64,000 nt of DNA, taken from Priestia filamentosa (GTDB taxonomy: Bacteria; Bacillota; Bacilli; Bacillales; Bacillaceae_H). Positions 54,521-63,170 of this stretch are shown here, piece by piece. The translations under genes were made by a program, and so were the position numbers. The stretch spans positions 243,660 through 307,659 of the forward strand of contig NZ_FXAJ01000004.1 in assembly GCF_900177535.1 (NCBI RefSeq). The letters run 5' to 3'. The notes beneath the pieces were generated by a model. The model was not told the DNA's origin, did no database searches, and saw only the letters and a list, made by a program, of their open reading frames with translations. The first letter of the stretch is position 1; each line of letters opens with the position of its first letter.

Positions 54521-55681
54521 TTATAGAGATTGTGCAATTTGCTCTGCTGCTTGCCTTGCTCCTGAAATATTTCGAGAGATTGGACCGATTTCAAGCTCTG
54601 CCAATGCTCCTACAACATATAAGTTATTACTCCACTGTAGAGAGGAGCTAACAATAGGGTATCCACAGTCACTGCACTGTAAATTTTCCTTGTTTATTAG
54701 AGGGGTTAGCCATTCTTTTCCTGGAAGAGAAGAAGAAAACCCAGTAGCTAATACAATTGTTTCTGTTTCATATTGAGCTGATTTTCCATATAAAATGATT
54801 TTTGTTTCTTTTATGTTTGCCTCTTGAATTTCATCTTTACTAATTGTTAAGTTGTTTTTTCGAGTTTGCCCCATTAATTTGATATAAATATCTCGGGGCA
54901 TGGATCCTCTATGTCTAGCATCCGTAATAAAAGAACGGCGTTTTTGGTATGATGCTTCCTCTCTAAACATAAGTTGATTCTTTGGACCAAGCCAAGCTGG
55001 GTCACTATCAAAATCAATAATACGAAACGGATGCCGAGTGATAAGGTGAACACTGCGTCCTTGTTTACTTAGTTTAATAGCTAAATGTGCTGCACTAATT
55101 CCTCCGCCAACAATGGTAATTTCTTGACTTTCATTAAATGAAAAAGAAGAGTCAAAAATATGGCCAACAGATTGCGTATCCTTATTTTTCAATAATTTAG
55201 CCCATTCAGGCCAATAGGTTTGTTCGCTAACACCAATTGCAAGCACAACATTTAAGGCTTCAAGTTTTTTTCCTTCTTCTGTTATGACCATCCAATGTTT
55301 TTTTCTTCTAGAAAGAGAAACAACTCGGCCTTTGTGCCATGCCTGTAGAAGATTGCTGTCCTGAATAAGATGCCTGCAGTGTTCAGAGAAGGCATAGAGA
55401 GAAGGGCGTTTATAACGTCCATAGAAATCTTGTTTATTTAATGAGCAATTTTTCGAAACAAATTTCTGCAAGCTAAATGGCTGAACATCAAGATGATGAA
55501 CAGACGGTGAGCGTAAAAATGGCATGTCAATTTTTTCTGTACAAGAGTGCCAATTTTCAAGTGGGGATTCGTGTGGATCAACAATAGCTAATTTCTCAAT
55601 CGGAACTTTTCTCATTTGTACTAGAAAATGAGCCATTGTTGTTCCTTGAATTCCCCCGCCAATCACAATCCAATCTAACAT
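54521..55681 (-). CDS. FAD-dependent oxidoreductase under a Zur box
   Basis: The 386-residue flavoprotein has an N-terminal FAD fingerprint IVIGGGIQGTTMAHFL, a second nucleotide-binding GGGISAAHLAIKLSKQGR (near residue 185) and a C-terminal ATGFSSS. Overall it resembles N-monooxygenase/thioredoxin-reductase-like oxidoreductases of the SidA-like class, but the substrate is unknown. The second Zur box is 31-51 bp upstream of ATG 55681, so it should be induced by zinc starvation. Confidence 0.8.
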   Translation of the reverse strand: MLDWIVIGGGIQGTTMAHFLVQMRKVPIEKLAIVDPHESPLENWHSCTEKIDMPFLRSPSVHHLDVQPFSLQKFVSKNCSLNKQDFYGRYKRPSLYAFSEHCRHLIQDSNLLQAWHKGRVVSLSRRKKHWMVITEEGKKLEALNVVLAIGVSEQTYWPEWAKLLKNKDTQSVGHIFDSSFSFNESQEITIVGGGISAAHLAIKLSKQGRSVHLITRHPFRIIDFDSDPAWLGPKNQLMFREEASYQKRRSFITDARHRGSMPRDIYIKLMGQTRKNNLTISKDEIQEANIKETKIILYGKSAQYETETIVLATGFSSSLPGKEWLTPLINKENLQCSDCGYPIVSSSLQWSNNLYVVGALAELEIGPISRNISGARQAAEQIAQSL

Positions 55682-55711
55682 AACAATAACTCCTTTTCTG
55701 TTTTGTGGTGT

Positions 55712-55732
55712 AAATCGTAATAATTACGTTTT
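55712..55732. promoter_or_regulatory. Zur box of the flavoprotein gene
   Basis: A 21-bp site with half-sites ATCGTAAT and ATTACGTT, one base off a perfect dyad. It sits between the divergent flavoprotein and ycgR-like genes, 31 bp from the former and about 190 bp from the latter. Confidence 0.9.
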
Positions 55733-55859
55733 ATTTTTCATATTAATTAAACTAACACACATTTTATGAATGAGCAATGTAAAAAAGAGCATCATATATT
55801 TTTTATATCTCCATATACATCTATTAACTATTAAATTTTAATAGAAAAGGTTTGTTGTT

Positions 55860-55903
55860 TTCAGCGTAAAGGGAGCTAAGTCACCGCCGTATAAGAGACC
55901 TTT
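55860..55903 (+). other. Unexplained GC-richer leader block ahead of ycgR
   Basis: The block starting AAAGGGAGCTAAGTCACC and ending in GAGACCTTTTTA stands out in AT-rich surroundings just ahead of the permease start. AAAGG and CCTTT at its ends can pair. It does not match a riboswitch class I know. Confidence 0.3.
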
Positions 55904-55924
55904 TTAATAGAAAGGATGAAAAAA

Positions 55925-56902
55925 ATGGCTTTATCACGGCTTTCAAAAGAAGTATTAGGCGTCTTACTCATCTTATTTTTTGTCTATGCATTCTTCTTTT
56001 TAGATGTTAAGGATTTTGATATGAACCTCCCAAAAGCTTTTCTGAATGTAAACACCATTTTCTTAAGTATACTGCTTGAAGCAATTCCTTTTATTTTATT
56101 AGGTGTTTTTGCTTCTGCAATCATTCAAGTGTTTGTAAAAGAAGAATGGTTAATGAAATGGATTCCTAAAAATCCTTATAAAGCATTAGCTTCAGGTGTT
56201 GTAGTAAGTGCACTTTTACCTGTGTGTGAATGTGCGATTATCCCTGTTGTCAGACGGCTTATAAAGAAAGGAATGCCTATCCACGTAGGCGTTGTTCTTC
56301 TCGTAGGAGCACCGATTCTTAATCCAATTGTTTTCCTTTCTACTTTCTATGCTTTTCCAGGCAATAAAGAAATTGTGTATGGTCGTATGGGACTTACGGT
56401 TATTCTCTGTTTCATCATTGGAATTGTAATGTACAAGCTTCTAAAAAATAAGCCTCAATTAAAAGACGAAGCTGCTGCCGAAGAGCCTCATCAGCATGGG
56501 AATCGATTGAGCCAAACATTATTTCATGCCATTGATGAGTTTTTTGATATGGGAAAATACTTAATTGCAGGGGCATTTGTCGCAAGTCTTTTTCAAACAT
56601 TTTTGGATAGAGGAGAACTTATGAGTATTGGAGGAAATGGTTTTATCGCCCCAGCGGTCATGATGGTCTTTGGGTATGTGCTTTCTCTTTGCTCTGAAGC
56701 AGATGCTTTTGTTGCTTCCTCATTTGTAGATACATTTTCAGCTAGTTCACTTCTTGCCTTTTTAATCTACGGACCAATGCTTGATTTGAAAAATACGGTT
56801 ATGTATTTGGCCTTTTTTAAGAAAAGATTTGTGTTAATGTTTATAGCTATTGTCACAATATCCGTTTACGTCATAACAGTTCTTTATAACTTTATTATGT
56901 AG
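55925..56902 (+). CDS. ycgR: DUF318 permease, YcgR-like
   Basis: The 325-residue membrane protein has about eight to ten helices and the DUF318 motif LPVCECAIIPV with GAPILNPI in the next helix. Paired with the TIGR03943 protein, it is thought to be a metal-related transporter. ATG 55925 is chosen because AAAGGA lies eight bases ahead; ATG 55916 overlaps that site. It is divergent from the Zur-box flavoprotein. Confidence 0.85.
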   Translation: MALSRLSKEVLGVLLILFFVYAFFFLDVKDFDMNLPKAFLNVNTIFLSILLEAIPFILLGVFASAIIQVFVKEEWLMKWIPKNPYKALASGVVVSALLPVCECAIIPVVRRLIKKGMPIHVGVVLLVGAPILNPIVFLSTFYAFPGNKEIVYGRMGLTVILCFIIGIVMYKLLKNKPQLKDEAAAEEPHQHGNRLSQTLFHAIDEFFDMGKYLIAGAFVASLFQTFLDRGELMSIGGNGFIAPAVMMVFGYVLSLCSEADAFVASSFVDTFSASSLLAFLIYGPMLDLKNTVMYLAFFKKRFVLMFIAIVTISVYVITVLYNFIM

Positions 56903-56912
56903 GAGGTATAGC

Positions 56913-57863
56913 ATGAAAAACGATGAAGAAGGCTTCCATTACTATATTCGAGGCCTGCTCTTGATTGGTTTTGCTCTCTTTATTTTCAAATTGCTGCTAA
57001 CTGGATATATTTCCTCTTTTGTTGCACCAAAAATGCTTGGTTTTGTTACTTTCGCTTCTTTTACTTTCTTTGTTCTAGGAGCTATGGGTATTTGGCGAAG
57101 TGGTTCAGACAAAAAACAAAAGAGCTGTTCATGTCATCATAGCCGTAAAGCTCCTCTGTGGATTTATTGCCTATTCTTTTTGCCCATTGCAACCGGATTT
57201 CTATTTCCTGATCATGCTCTTACAAGCGATGTTGCTAAAAATCGAGGCGTGAAATTTGGAGCAAACGTCACAGAAAGACCGAGTGTAGAACAGCGTGAAG
57301 AATTAACAAGTGATGAATCTTTAGAACAATACTATAATGAAGTATTAAATAGAGAAGTAGAGGAAACACAAACCGAAGCTGGAGAGATCCCTCTTGAACA
57401 CAAAGCAGGATTTGTTCCTCAGAAACCTCCTGAAGGATATTATGAAGAATTAAAAGAGAGGATGCTACAAAAAGACGTAATTACGATAACGGAAAAAGAG
57501 TATATTCCAATGATGAACATTCTCGAAGAACATGTTGAAGATTTTGTTGGGAAAAAAGTGAAAGTGAAAGGATTTATTTATCGAGAGGATAACTTCAAAA
57601 AGGATGAGTTTGTGATTGCACGGTTTGGATTGTCATGCTGTGTAGCGGATGCCTCCGTATATGGAACGCTTGCTAATGTTAAAGAGTCCAAAGAATTCGC
57701 TGATGATGATTGGGTTGAAGCAACAGGCACGATTGAAAAGAAAGAGTATGATGGTTTTATCTTGCCATCCCTCAAACTTCAAATAATTAAAAAGGTAGAA
57801 GCTCCTACAAATCCATATGTGTATGAAATGTATAAAGGGAATAAGCTGATGACTCCAAAATAA
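56913..57863 (+). CDS. ycgQ: TIGR03943-family permease subunit, YcgQ-like
   Basis: The 316-residue protein has about four N-terminal helices, a Cys/His stretch KSCSCHHSRK near residue 73 in the loop, and a large C-terminal extracytoplasmic domain with VGKKVKVKGFIYRED and GLSCCVADAS. It is the usual companion of the DUF318 permease. AGGAGG precedes ATG 56913, 10 bp after ycgR. Confidence 0.85.
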   Translation: MKNDEEGFHYYIRGLLLIGFALFIFKLLLTGYISSFVAPKMLGFVTFASFTFFVLGAMGIWRSGSDKKQKSCSCHHSRKAPLWIYCLFFLPIATGFLFPDHALTSDVAKNRGVKFGANVTERPSVEQREELTSDESLEQYYNEVLNREVEETQTEAGEIPLEHKAGFVPQKPPEGYYEELKERMLQKDVITITEKEYIPMMNILEEHVEDFVGKKVKVKGFIYREDNFKKDEFVIARFGLSCCVADASVYGTLANVKESKEFADDDWVEATGTIEKKEYDGFILPSLKLQIIKKVEAPTNPYVYEMYKGNKLMTPK

Positions 57864-57870
57864 AGGAATA

Positions 57871-58167
57871 CTAAAAGTTCTCCTCCTTAGTAAAAGGATA
57901 AACTCTCCAATTATAGTGGATAATAGAGCTATATTCTTTAATAACAACATAGTCTTGTTTGTTTGTTTTAACAATATAAGTGTATCTTCCTTTTTTCTCC
58001 ACTTTCTGAACTTGCATTTTTTCAAACTTCTCAGAAAGAGTATGTTCGTTTAGAATACTTTCTGGATAAAACGTTTGGATAGCATTAAATGGGGAAAAGA
58101 CTAACAAATATATAAAAAAGAAGAACAATACAATAATAACGATTAGCTTTCCTTTTTTTTGAATCAT
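57871..58167 (-). CDS. Hypothetical membrane-anchored protein (98 aa)
   Basis: One N-terminal helix (LIVIIVLFFFFIYLLVF) is followed by a short extracytoplasmic domain with strand pattern KKGRYTYIVKTNKQDYVVIK. Family unknown. ATG 58167 is preferred over GTG 58176, since AGGTG lies about ten bases ahead. It converges on ycgQ with no strong terminator between them. Confidence 0.6.
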   Translation of the reverse strand: MIQKKGKLIVIIVLFFFFIYLLVFSPFNAIQTFYPESILNEHTLSEKFEKMQVQKVEKKGRYTYIVKTNKQDYVVIKEYSSIIHYNWRVYPFTKEENF

Positions 58168-58382
58168 AATGTTCACACACCTGTATTTGTTTCCTAAATT
58201 GTATCATAGACACTATTAGTCTTAGAATGTGTGAAGATGGTTCAAATAATTACAAAACGATAAAGACACTTACTTATCTCGCTAGAAAAAAATAAATGAG
58301 GAATTTGAAAAAATAGATAAATGAAGAGATTATATTAGAAAAATAATTGGAGGATGGATTGTTACGATTATTTTTCTGAAAA

Positions 58383-58432
58383 TTAAATTAAAAATGACCC
58401 TTACAGAAAAAGGGTCATTTTTAATTTCCTAA
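58383..58432 (-). terminator. Terminator of the hemolysin-III-type gene
   Basis: A long stem AAATTAAAAATGACCCTT with its complement, 7-nt loop, A/T runs on both sides, just past the stop at 58447. Confidence 0.9.
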
Positions 58433-58446
58433 TAAAATTCCAAATT

Positions 58447-59091
58447 CTAATGAGGAAGAACGTATAGCAATATCGCTAAGTAATGTGTGATGGTTCCGCC
58501 AAGAACAAAAATGTGCCATATTGCATGATGATAAGGAAAACCTCTCCAAACGTAAAAAATACTTCCTATCGTATATAAAACTCCACCTACAACAAGTAGA
58601 TTCAGACCTGGTCCTGCTAGAGAAGAAGCAAGAGGATCCCAAGCTAGTACGATTAGCCATCCCATTGCAATATAAAGAAGCGTAGAGACAAGAACAAATC
58701 GTTTTACAAAGAAAATTTTAAATACTATTCCTGCTACAGCTAGTCCCCATACAACTCCGAAAAGTGTCCATCCAACTGTTCCTTGAATAATCACAAATAA
58801 AAACGGAGTGTAAGTTCCCGCAATAAACAAGTAAATAGAAGAATGATCAAAAATCTCAAACAAATCTTTAACACGTCCGTGTGGAAAACTGTGTACAAGA
58901 GTTGAAGAAGTGTATAAAAGTAGCATTGTTGTCCCGTAAACAGTAAAGCTAACTACGTGCCAAACATTCCCAAATTGAACAGAAAATACAATGAGCAACG
59001 TAAGACCAATAATACTTAAAATAGTCCCAATTCCGTGTGTAATTGCATTAGCAATTTCTTCACCACGTGAGAATGTGTGTGTTTCACTCAA
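58447..59091 (-). CDS. Hemolysin III/PAQR-family membrane protein (YplQ-like)
   Basis: The 214-residue protein has seven transmembrane helices and the PAQR conserved residues: Glu/His in EEIANAITHGIG, DHSSIYLFIAGTYTPF and HAIWHIFVLGG with a final His near the C-terminus. The family has putative metal-dependent hydrolase activity. TTG 59091 is favoured as start because AAAGGATG precedes it at good spacing; ATG 59100 lies inside that site. Confidence 0.85.
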   Translation of the reverse strand: MSETHTFSRGEEIANAITHGIGTILSIIGLTLLIVFSVQFGNVWHVVSFTVYGTTMLLLYTSSTLVHSFPHGRVKDLFEIFDHSSIYLFIAGTYTPFLFVIIQGTVGWTLFGVVWGLAVAGIVFKIFFVKRFVLVSTLLYIAMGWLIVLAWDPLASSLAGPGLNLLVVGGVLYTIGSIFYVWRGFPYHHAIWHIFVLGGTITHYLAILLYVLPH

Positions 59092-59322
59092 GAAAATCAT
59101 CCTTTCTTTTGAAGAAACGCTTCAGGTTAAATTCTATTATAGTGTACAACACTTTTTAATGCTACATACGTTTTTCCCACTTTCATATAGTGGCAATTTA
59201 CATGTACATGGGTATAAAAAACAAATTGTTTTGGGCACGATTGAAAAGTGTCATTGTTTTTCGTAATGATAATAAGAATAAAGTGACGAAAGGAAACTAC
59301 TTTATAACGAGGTGGGTCTTTG

Positions 59323-59847
59323 ATGAAGAGAGAAGCTATTTTTGATGAAACAGGAACATACAGATATTCGTTAAAACGTAAATGGGGAAATGATAGAGAG
59401 CGTAAAGTTGCGTTTATTACGCTTTATCCGGACAATGCGGACGAAATTCGTGAAGATTACGTTACAAGCAAATGTATTACATTTGCAAAAAAGTGGGGGT
59501 TTAATGCTGTGGAATGCTTAAACTTATTTTCTTATCGGGCTCAAAAGGCAGATGATCTTAGTGATCTAGATAAGGAAGACGCAATAGGCGCTGAAACAGA
59601 TCGATATTTATATTATGGAACAAGAAATGCTGATCTTGTTATAGCAGCATGGGGGAAAAACGTTTTTCATGATAGAGAAAATGACATAAAGCAGCTCTTT
59701 GAGGGAATGGATCTTGCGTGTTTTAGTGGACAAGAAAATCATCCTTCTCAATTGCAGTTCATTTCATATGATACACGCCTTATGCCATTTGAATTAGAGG
59801 CTGAAGAACCATATCTTTTTTCAGCTTTTCCATCGTTATATAGATAA
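59323..59847 (+). CDS. DUF1643 domain protein
   Basis: The 174-residue protein carries the DUF1643 pattern: YRYSLKRKWG, ITLYPDNADEIREDYVTSKC, WGFNAVECLNLFSYRA and NADLVIAAWG. Function is unknown; homologues are scattered in bacteria and phages. ATG 59323 follows GAGGTGGG; the TTG three bases upstream is an alternative. Confidence 0.8.
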   Translation: MKREAIFDETGTYRYSLKRKWGNDRERKVAFITLYPDNADEIREDYVTSKCITFAKKWGFNAVECLNLFSYRAQKADDLSDLDKEDAIGAETDRYLYYGTRNADLVIAAWGKNVFHDRENDIKQLFEGMDLACFSGQENHPSQLQFISYDTRLMPFELEAEEPYLFSAFPSLYR

Positions 59848-59935
59848 GAGAAAAGCAGAGTTCTAATCATCATCTTTTTTTCATATACAAAGGATGTAAA
59901 GCTTGTGTTGATTACAAAGGGGATGTGAATTTGTT

Positions 59936-60370
59936 ATGAAAATTAGTGAAGTGCTCACAGGAATCGAAGCGCTTTATGAACAGATGACAGAGCAATGCTT
60001 TTCTCACATTGCTAAACATAAAGAAGAAATTAAAATAGATGCTCTTGCGCTTGTTGAGCTCGAGAAATTGGTTAGTCATTTACAGCATACAGAGTTATAC
60101 AATCTGAGTTTGATAAGAACTATTCAAACGCTTATCAATCATGAGAGCTTTTTATATAAGCTTTCTATATTAAGAGAGCCAGAGCTAGAAAACATAGCGG
60201 AGAAAGCAGATTTTGTAGGAAACGAACGCCAGGATATTGAAAAAATTCTCCGTATTAGTTATATAAAAAAGCGTTCTCAGTATATAGAAGAGGCTTTAGA
60301 TGATATAAAGAAACTCAAAGCATCCCTTGAGGAACTGCTTTATGCAAAGAAAGTACAAAAAGAAGGATGA
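59936..60370 (+). CDS. Hypothetical helical protein (144 aa)
   Basis: The product is fully alpha-helical by composition with heptad-like Leu spacing (LYEQMTEQCFSHI... and a C-terminal DDIKKLKASLEEL coiled coil). No family was recognised. AAAGGGGATG lies ahead of ATG 59936, and a terminator follows. Confidence 0.65.
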   Translation: MKISEVLTGIEALYEQMTEQCFSHIAKHKEEIKIDALALVELEKLVSHLQHTELYNLSLIRTIQTLINHESFLYKLSILREPELENIAEKADFVGNERQDIEKILRISYIKKRSQYIEEALDDIKKLKASLEELLYAKKVQKEG

Positions 60371-60380
60371 GTTTAATTTT

Positions 60381-60414
60381 GAAGCTTTGACGAATTTGGT
60401 CAAAGCTTTTCTTA
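60381..60414 (+). terminator. Terminator after the helical hypothetical gene
   Basis: The stem GAAGCTTTGAC / GTCAAAGCTTTTC with a 7-nt loop and T4 then CTT. Confidence 0.8.
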
Positions 60415-60522
60415 TATGACATTATAGGAAAAGAAAGATGAAAAATAGAGAAGATGATTTTTCTTTTCAATGAGAACGATGTTATAATGATGATGAATTT
60501 TATTCGGAAAAAAGGTGAAGAA

Positions 60523-61188
60523 ATGATTGAAAAGAAGGCAGTTGGAGAAGCAGCAGCACAATATGTAAAAGACGGCATGGTCGTTGGACTTGGAACGGGA
60601 TCGACTGTTTATTATACGATTCAAAAGGTTGGAGAATATGTAAAAGAAGGAATGAACATAAGAGCTATTCCTACATCAGAAGAAACTAAAATGCTAGCTC
60701 TTGATCTCAACATACCTCTTGTAACATTTGCTGAAGTAAATCACCTTGATGTTGTGATAGATGGAGCAGATGAAGTGGATTGTCATTTTGCGCTTACAAA
60801 AGGAGGAGGCGGAGCTCTTCTTCGAGAAAAGCTGATAGCTGATGCAACAGATTTATTTATCGTTGTGGCTGATTCAAGTAAAATGGTAGAAAAGCTAGGG
60901 AAGTTTCCTCTCCCTGTAGAAGTAACGCCATTTTCATGGGAAAGAACAGCCCGACAAATTGAAGAGTTAGGTAGTATTGCAACACGTCGATTAAATGGAA
61001 CAGAGCCTTATATTTCAGATAATGGAAATTATATCTTAGATTGTTCTTTTGAGGTTATCGAAAATCCAGAGGAATTATCTCAGAAGTTAAACAGAATTCC
61101 TGGAGTAGTCGAGAATGGTTTATTTGTCAACATGGCTAAAATTGTTTTTACTGTTGAAGAGGGAAAGGTAGTAAGAAAGATGAAATAG
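60523..61188 (+). CDS. rpiA: Ribose-5-phosphate isomerase A
   Basis: The 221-residue enzyme interconverts ribose-5-phosphate and ribulose-5-phosphate in the pentose phosphate pathway. Motifs: GLGTGSTVYY, PTSEET, DGADEVD and KGGGGALLREK. ATG 60523 follows AAAAGGTGAAG and gives the usual family length; the frame extends upstream to 60454 without a binding site. Confidence 0.95.
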   Translation: MIEKKAVGEAAAQYVKDGMVVGLGTGSTVYYTIQKVGEYVKEGMNIRAIPTSEETKMLALDLNIPLVTFAEVNHLDVVIDGADEVDCHFALTKGGGGALLREKLIADATDLFIVVADSSKMVEKLGKFPLPVEVTPFSWERTARQIEELGSIATRRLNGTEPYISDNGNYILDCSFEVIENPEELSQKLNRIPGVVENGLFVNMAKIVFTVEEGKVVRKMK

Positions 61189-61231
61189 CATAGGAGGACA
61201 GGTGTTAAGAAAAACGCTCCTTTGTAAATAA

Positions 61232-61260
61232 AAAGCTTGTAGAAGGAATTTCTACAAGCT
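61232..61260 (-). terminator. Terminator of the minus-strand hypothetical gene
   Basis: The stem AGCTTGTAGAA / TTCTACAAGCT has T5 only on the minus-strand side, so it serves the gene at 61273. Confidence 0.85.
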
Positions 61261-61272
61261 AAAGTGTGTTGT

Positions 61273-61767
61273 TTAAAGTTCATATGGTTCCTGTTTTAAT
61301 AGTTTTCCATCTAGCTCAGATCCTGTAGTCCGATTAATTTCTTTAACAAGATGTTTATACTGGTGAAGAGAGTTAAATTGATTAGGTTTGGAGGTCTCAC
61401 ATCTGATCGAGGATGCGGCGCCATTTCGATCAGTAAAGAAGATTGTGAGATTTCCATAATACCTATTTACACTATTTCCATCTGCACTTTTTTCTTTCTT
61501 AACAACTTTTGAGTACTCAGCCATTTCTACTCTATGTAGGGGAATGATGGCAACTTGATTAATCATCACCTTATCATGAAAAAGTTCAATCCGTCCTACT
61601 TTGTTTTCCTCTATTCCTTCAGCTCCATGAACATGACCATAGATCGTAGGTTTCATGCTGTCATCGTTGTAAGAAAACTCCTGTTTTTGCTTGTTTTTGT
61701 AGGAAACGTAAAGCACAGCCACAACGAGAATGACTGCGATGACTAAAATAAAAAATGCTACTCCCAC
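61273..61767 (-). CDS. Hypothetical membrane-anchored protein (164 aa)
   Basis: One N-terminal helix (VAFFILVIAVILVVAVLYV) is followed by a cytoplasmic or surface domain rich in strands (VGRIELFHDKVMINQVAIIPLH, RYYGNLTIFFT). No family was recognised. GTG 61767 is favoured because GAGGTG lies six bases ahead; GTG 61776 overlaps that site. Confidence 0.65.
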   Translation of the reverse strand: MGVAFFILVIAVILVVAVLYVSYKNKQKQEFSYNDDSMKPTIYGHVHGAEGIEENKVGRIELFHDKVMINQVAIIPLHRVEMAEYSKVVKKEKSADGNSVNRYYGNLTIFFTDRNGAASSIRCETSKPNQFNSLHQYKHLVKEINRTTGSELDGKLLKQEPYEL

Positions 61768-61889
61768 CCTGATCACCTCATCTAGTAAGTTTGTCCGTTA
61801 ATACATCTTTATCCAATCATACCATAATTCAATATAAATTCCGTAGATAGTTTATTAATGTTCAAAAATGTCATTATAAGGTTAGTTCA

Positions 61890-61930
61890 GTTAAAAAGTC
61901 CCTTAAGAAATATATCTTAAGGAACTTTTG
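61890..61930 (-). terminator. Terminator of the glycosyltransferase gene
   Basis: On the minus strand AAAAGTTCCTTAAGA pairs with TCTTAAGGGACTTTT, and T5 follows, just past the stop codon at 61932. Confidence 0.88.
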
Positions 61931-61931
61931 G

Positions 61932-63014
61932 TTAGTTTTTGGAAAAACGTTTTTCAAAGTATTCTTTGTTATATAAAACAGAAGGATTAGTAGGAGCATA
62001 CGCTCTAGCTTTTTCGTTATGTTCAAATGCTTCTTCAAGGTTGCCATTGCGGTCATAGCACACACAGAGCTGAATATGAGGGATCCAAGTATAATAATCT
62101 TTTTGAACAAATCCACCTGTATTTTCTGCTCTTTGTATATCTAATTTAGTTGCTAAATCATACCAGAAAATAGCTTTATCAATATTTTGCTGAGTTAAAT
62201 AAATATATCCTAATTTACAGCAGTGTTCGGCTCTGGGCAGATCATATTCAAAAGAGCGTAGTGAAGCTTTAATAGCTTTGTCTTGTTCATTTTTTCTTAA
62301 GAATATTTCTGCTAATTTATCACAAGCTGAGATGCAATCTTCACTCCATCCAAGTCCGCTCTTTAGAAACTTCTCATAATAAGCTATTGCCTCATCGTAT
62401 AAAGAATGATCAAAGCATTCATTTGCATAGTAGTAAAGATCCCGTGGAGAAAAAGTTTTTCCATCTTTTAAATTTTGTTGATAAATCTTTAGATTTCGAT
62501 CACTTTTTTCTGTCTTTGTGCTGCGATGTGTAACGGCCGCATCTTGTCGAATGATTTTTCCTCCGACAGCTAAGTATTCATGAACAGCCCCGATCCATTG
62601 GAAATTTCTTGATCGCTTTACAAGGCGATGTCTCTTAGATGAGAAAGTAACATTTCCGCTAAGGTCAAAAGCAAGGTTATAAGGCATCATTACTGCATCT
62701 ACAGATTGATCAAGTGTTTGTTTTAGAAGAAGTTTTTGAAGATCATCTTTTAAAATAACGTCGTCTGCATCAAGCCATAAAATGTAATCTTTAGTTGCTT
62801 TGCTAAACGCAAAATTTCGAGCCTTTGCAAAGTGATGAACCCATTTGAAATCAAACAGCTTTTTCGTATAGCGGCCAGCAAGTTCTTTTGTTTTATCAGT
62901 TGAGCCTGTATCAACGATAATTATTTCATCACAAAGCTCTTTTACACTGTTCAAGCATCTTTCAATTGTATTTTCCTCATCTTTTACAATCATACATAAG
63001 CTGATGGAGACCAT
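61932..63014 (-). CDS. Family 2 glycosyltransferase with TPR-like repeats
   Basis: The 360-residue cytoplasmic enzyme has a GT-A domain (residues about 1-210) with ISLCMIVKDEENTI, IIVDTGSTDKT and the metal-binding DADD (WLDADDVI), then TPR-like helical repeats (residues about 215-350; for example YDEAIAYYEKFLKSG and DKAIFWYDLATKLD). The layout is like SunS-type protein glycosyltransferases. ATG 63014 follows AAAGGGTG. Lying just downstream of the collagen-like gene, it may glycosylate that protein; this is inferred. Confidence 0.85.
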   Translation of the reverse strand: MVSISLCMIVKDEENTIERCLNSVKELCDEIIIVDTGSTDKTKELAGRYTKKLFDFKWVHHFAKARNFAFSKATKDYILWLDADDVILKDDLQKLLLKQTLDQSVDAVMMPYNLAFDLSGNVTFSSKRHRLVKRSRNFQWIGAVHEYLAVGGKIIRQDAAVTHRSTKTEKSDRNLKIYQQNLKDGKTFSPRDLYYYANECFDHSLYDEAIAYYEKFLKSGLGWSEDCISACDKLAEIFLRKNEQDKAIKASLRSFEYDLPRAEHCCKLGYIYLTQQNIDKAIFWYDLATKLDIQRAENTGGFVQKDYYTWIPHIQLCVCYDRNGNLEEAFEHNEKARAYAPTNPSVLYNKEYFEKRFSKN

Positions 63015-63043
63015 GTTGTTCACCCTTTCGCTTCTAAAAAGAG

Positions 63044-63087
63044 ATAATGAAGAAAGGCGCATTGTAACGTTGCGCCTTTCTTCATTA
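63044..63087 (-). terminator. Terminator of the collagen-like gene
   Basis: The stem AATGAAGAAAGGCGCA and its complement, 12-nt loop, lies between the collagen-like gene and the glycosyltransferase start on the minus strand. Confidence 0.85.
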
Positions 63088-63170
63088 CTTATTTTATTAT
63101 TGAGAATAAAATTGGTGCCTATTTTTTCTGTGAGTTTGCTACATTTTTTATTTCATATAAAATTTGTGGA

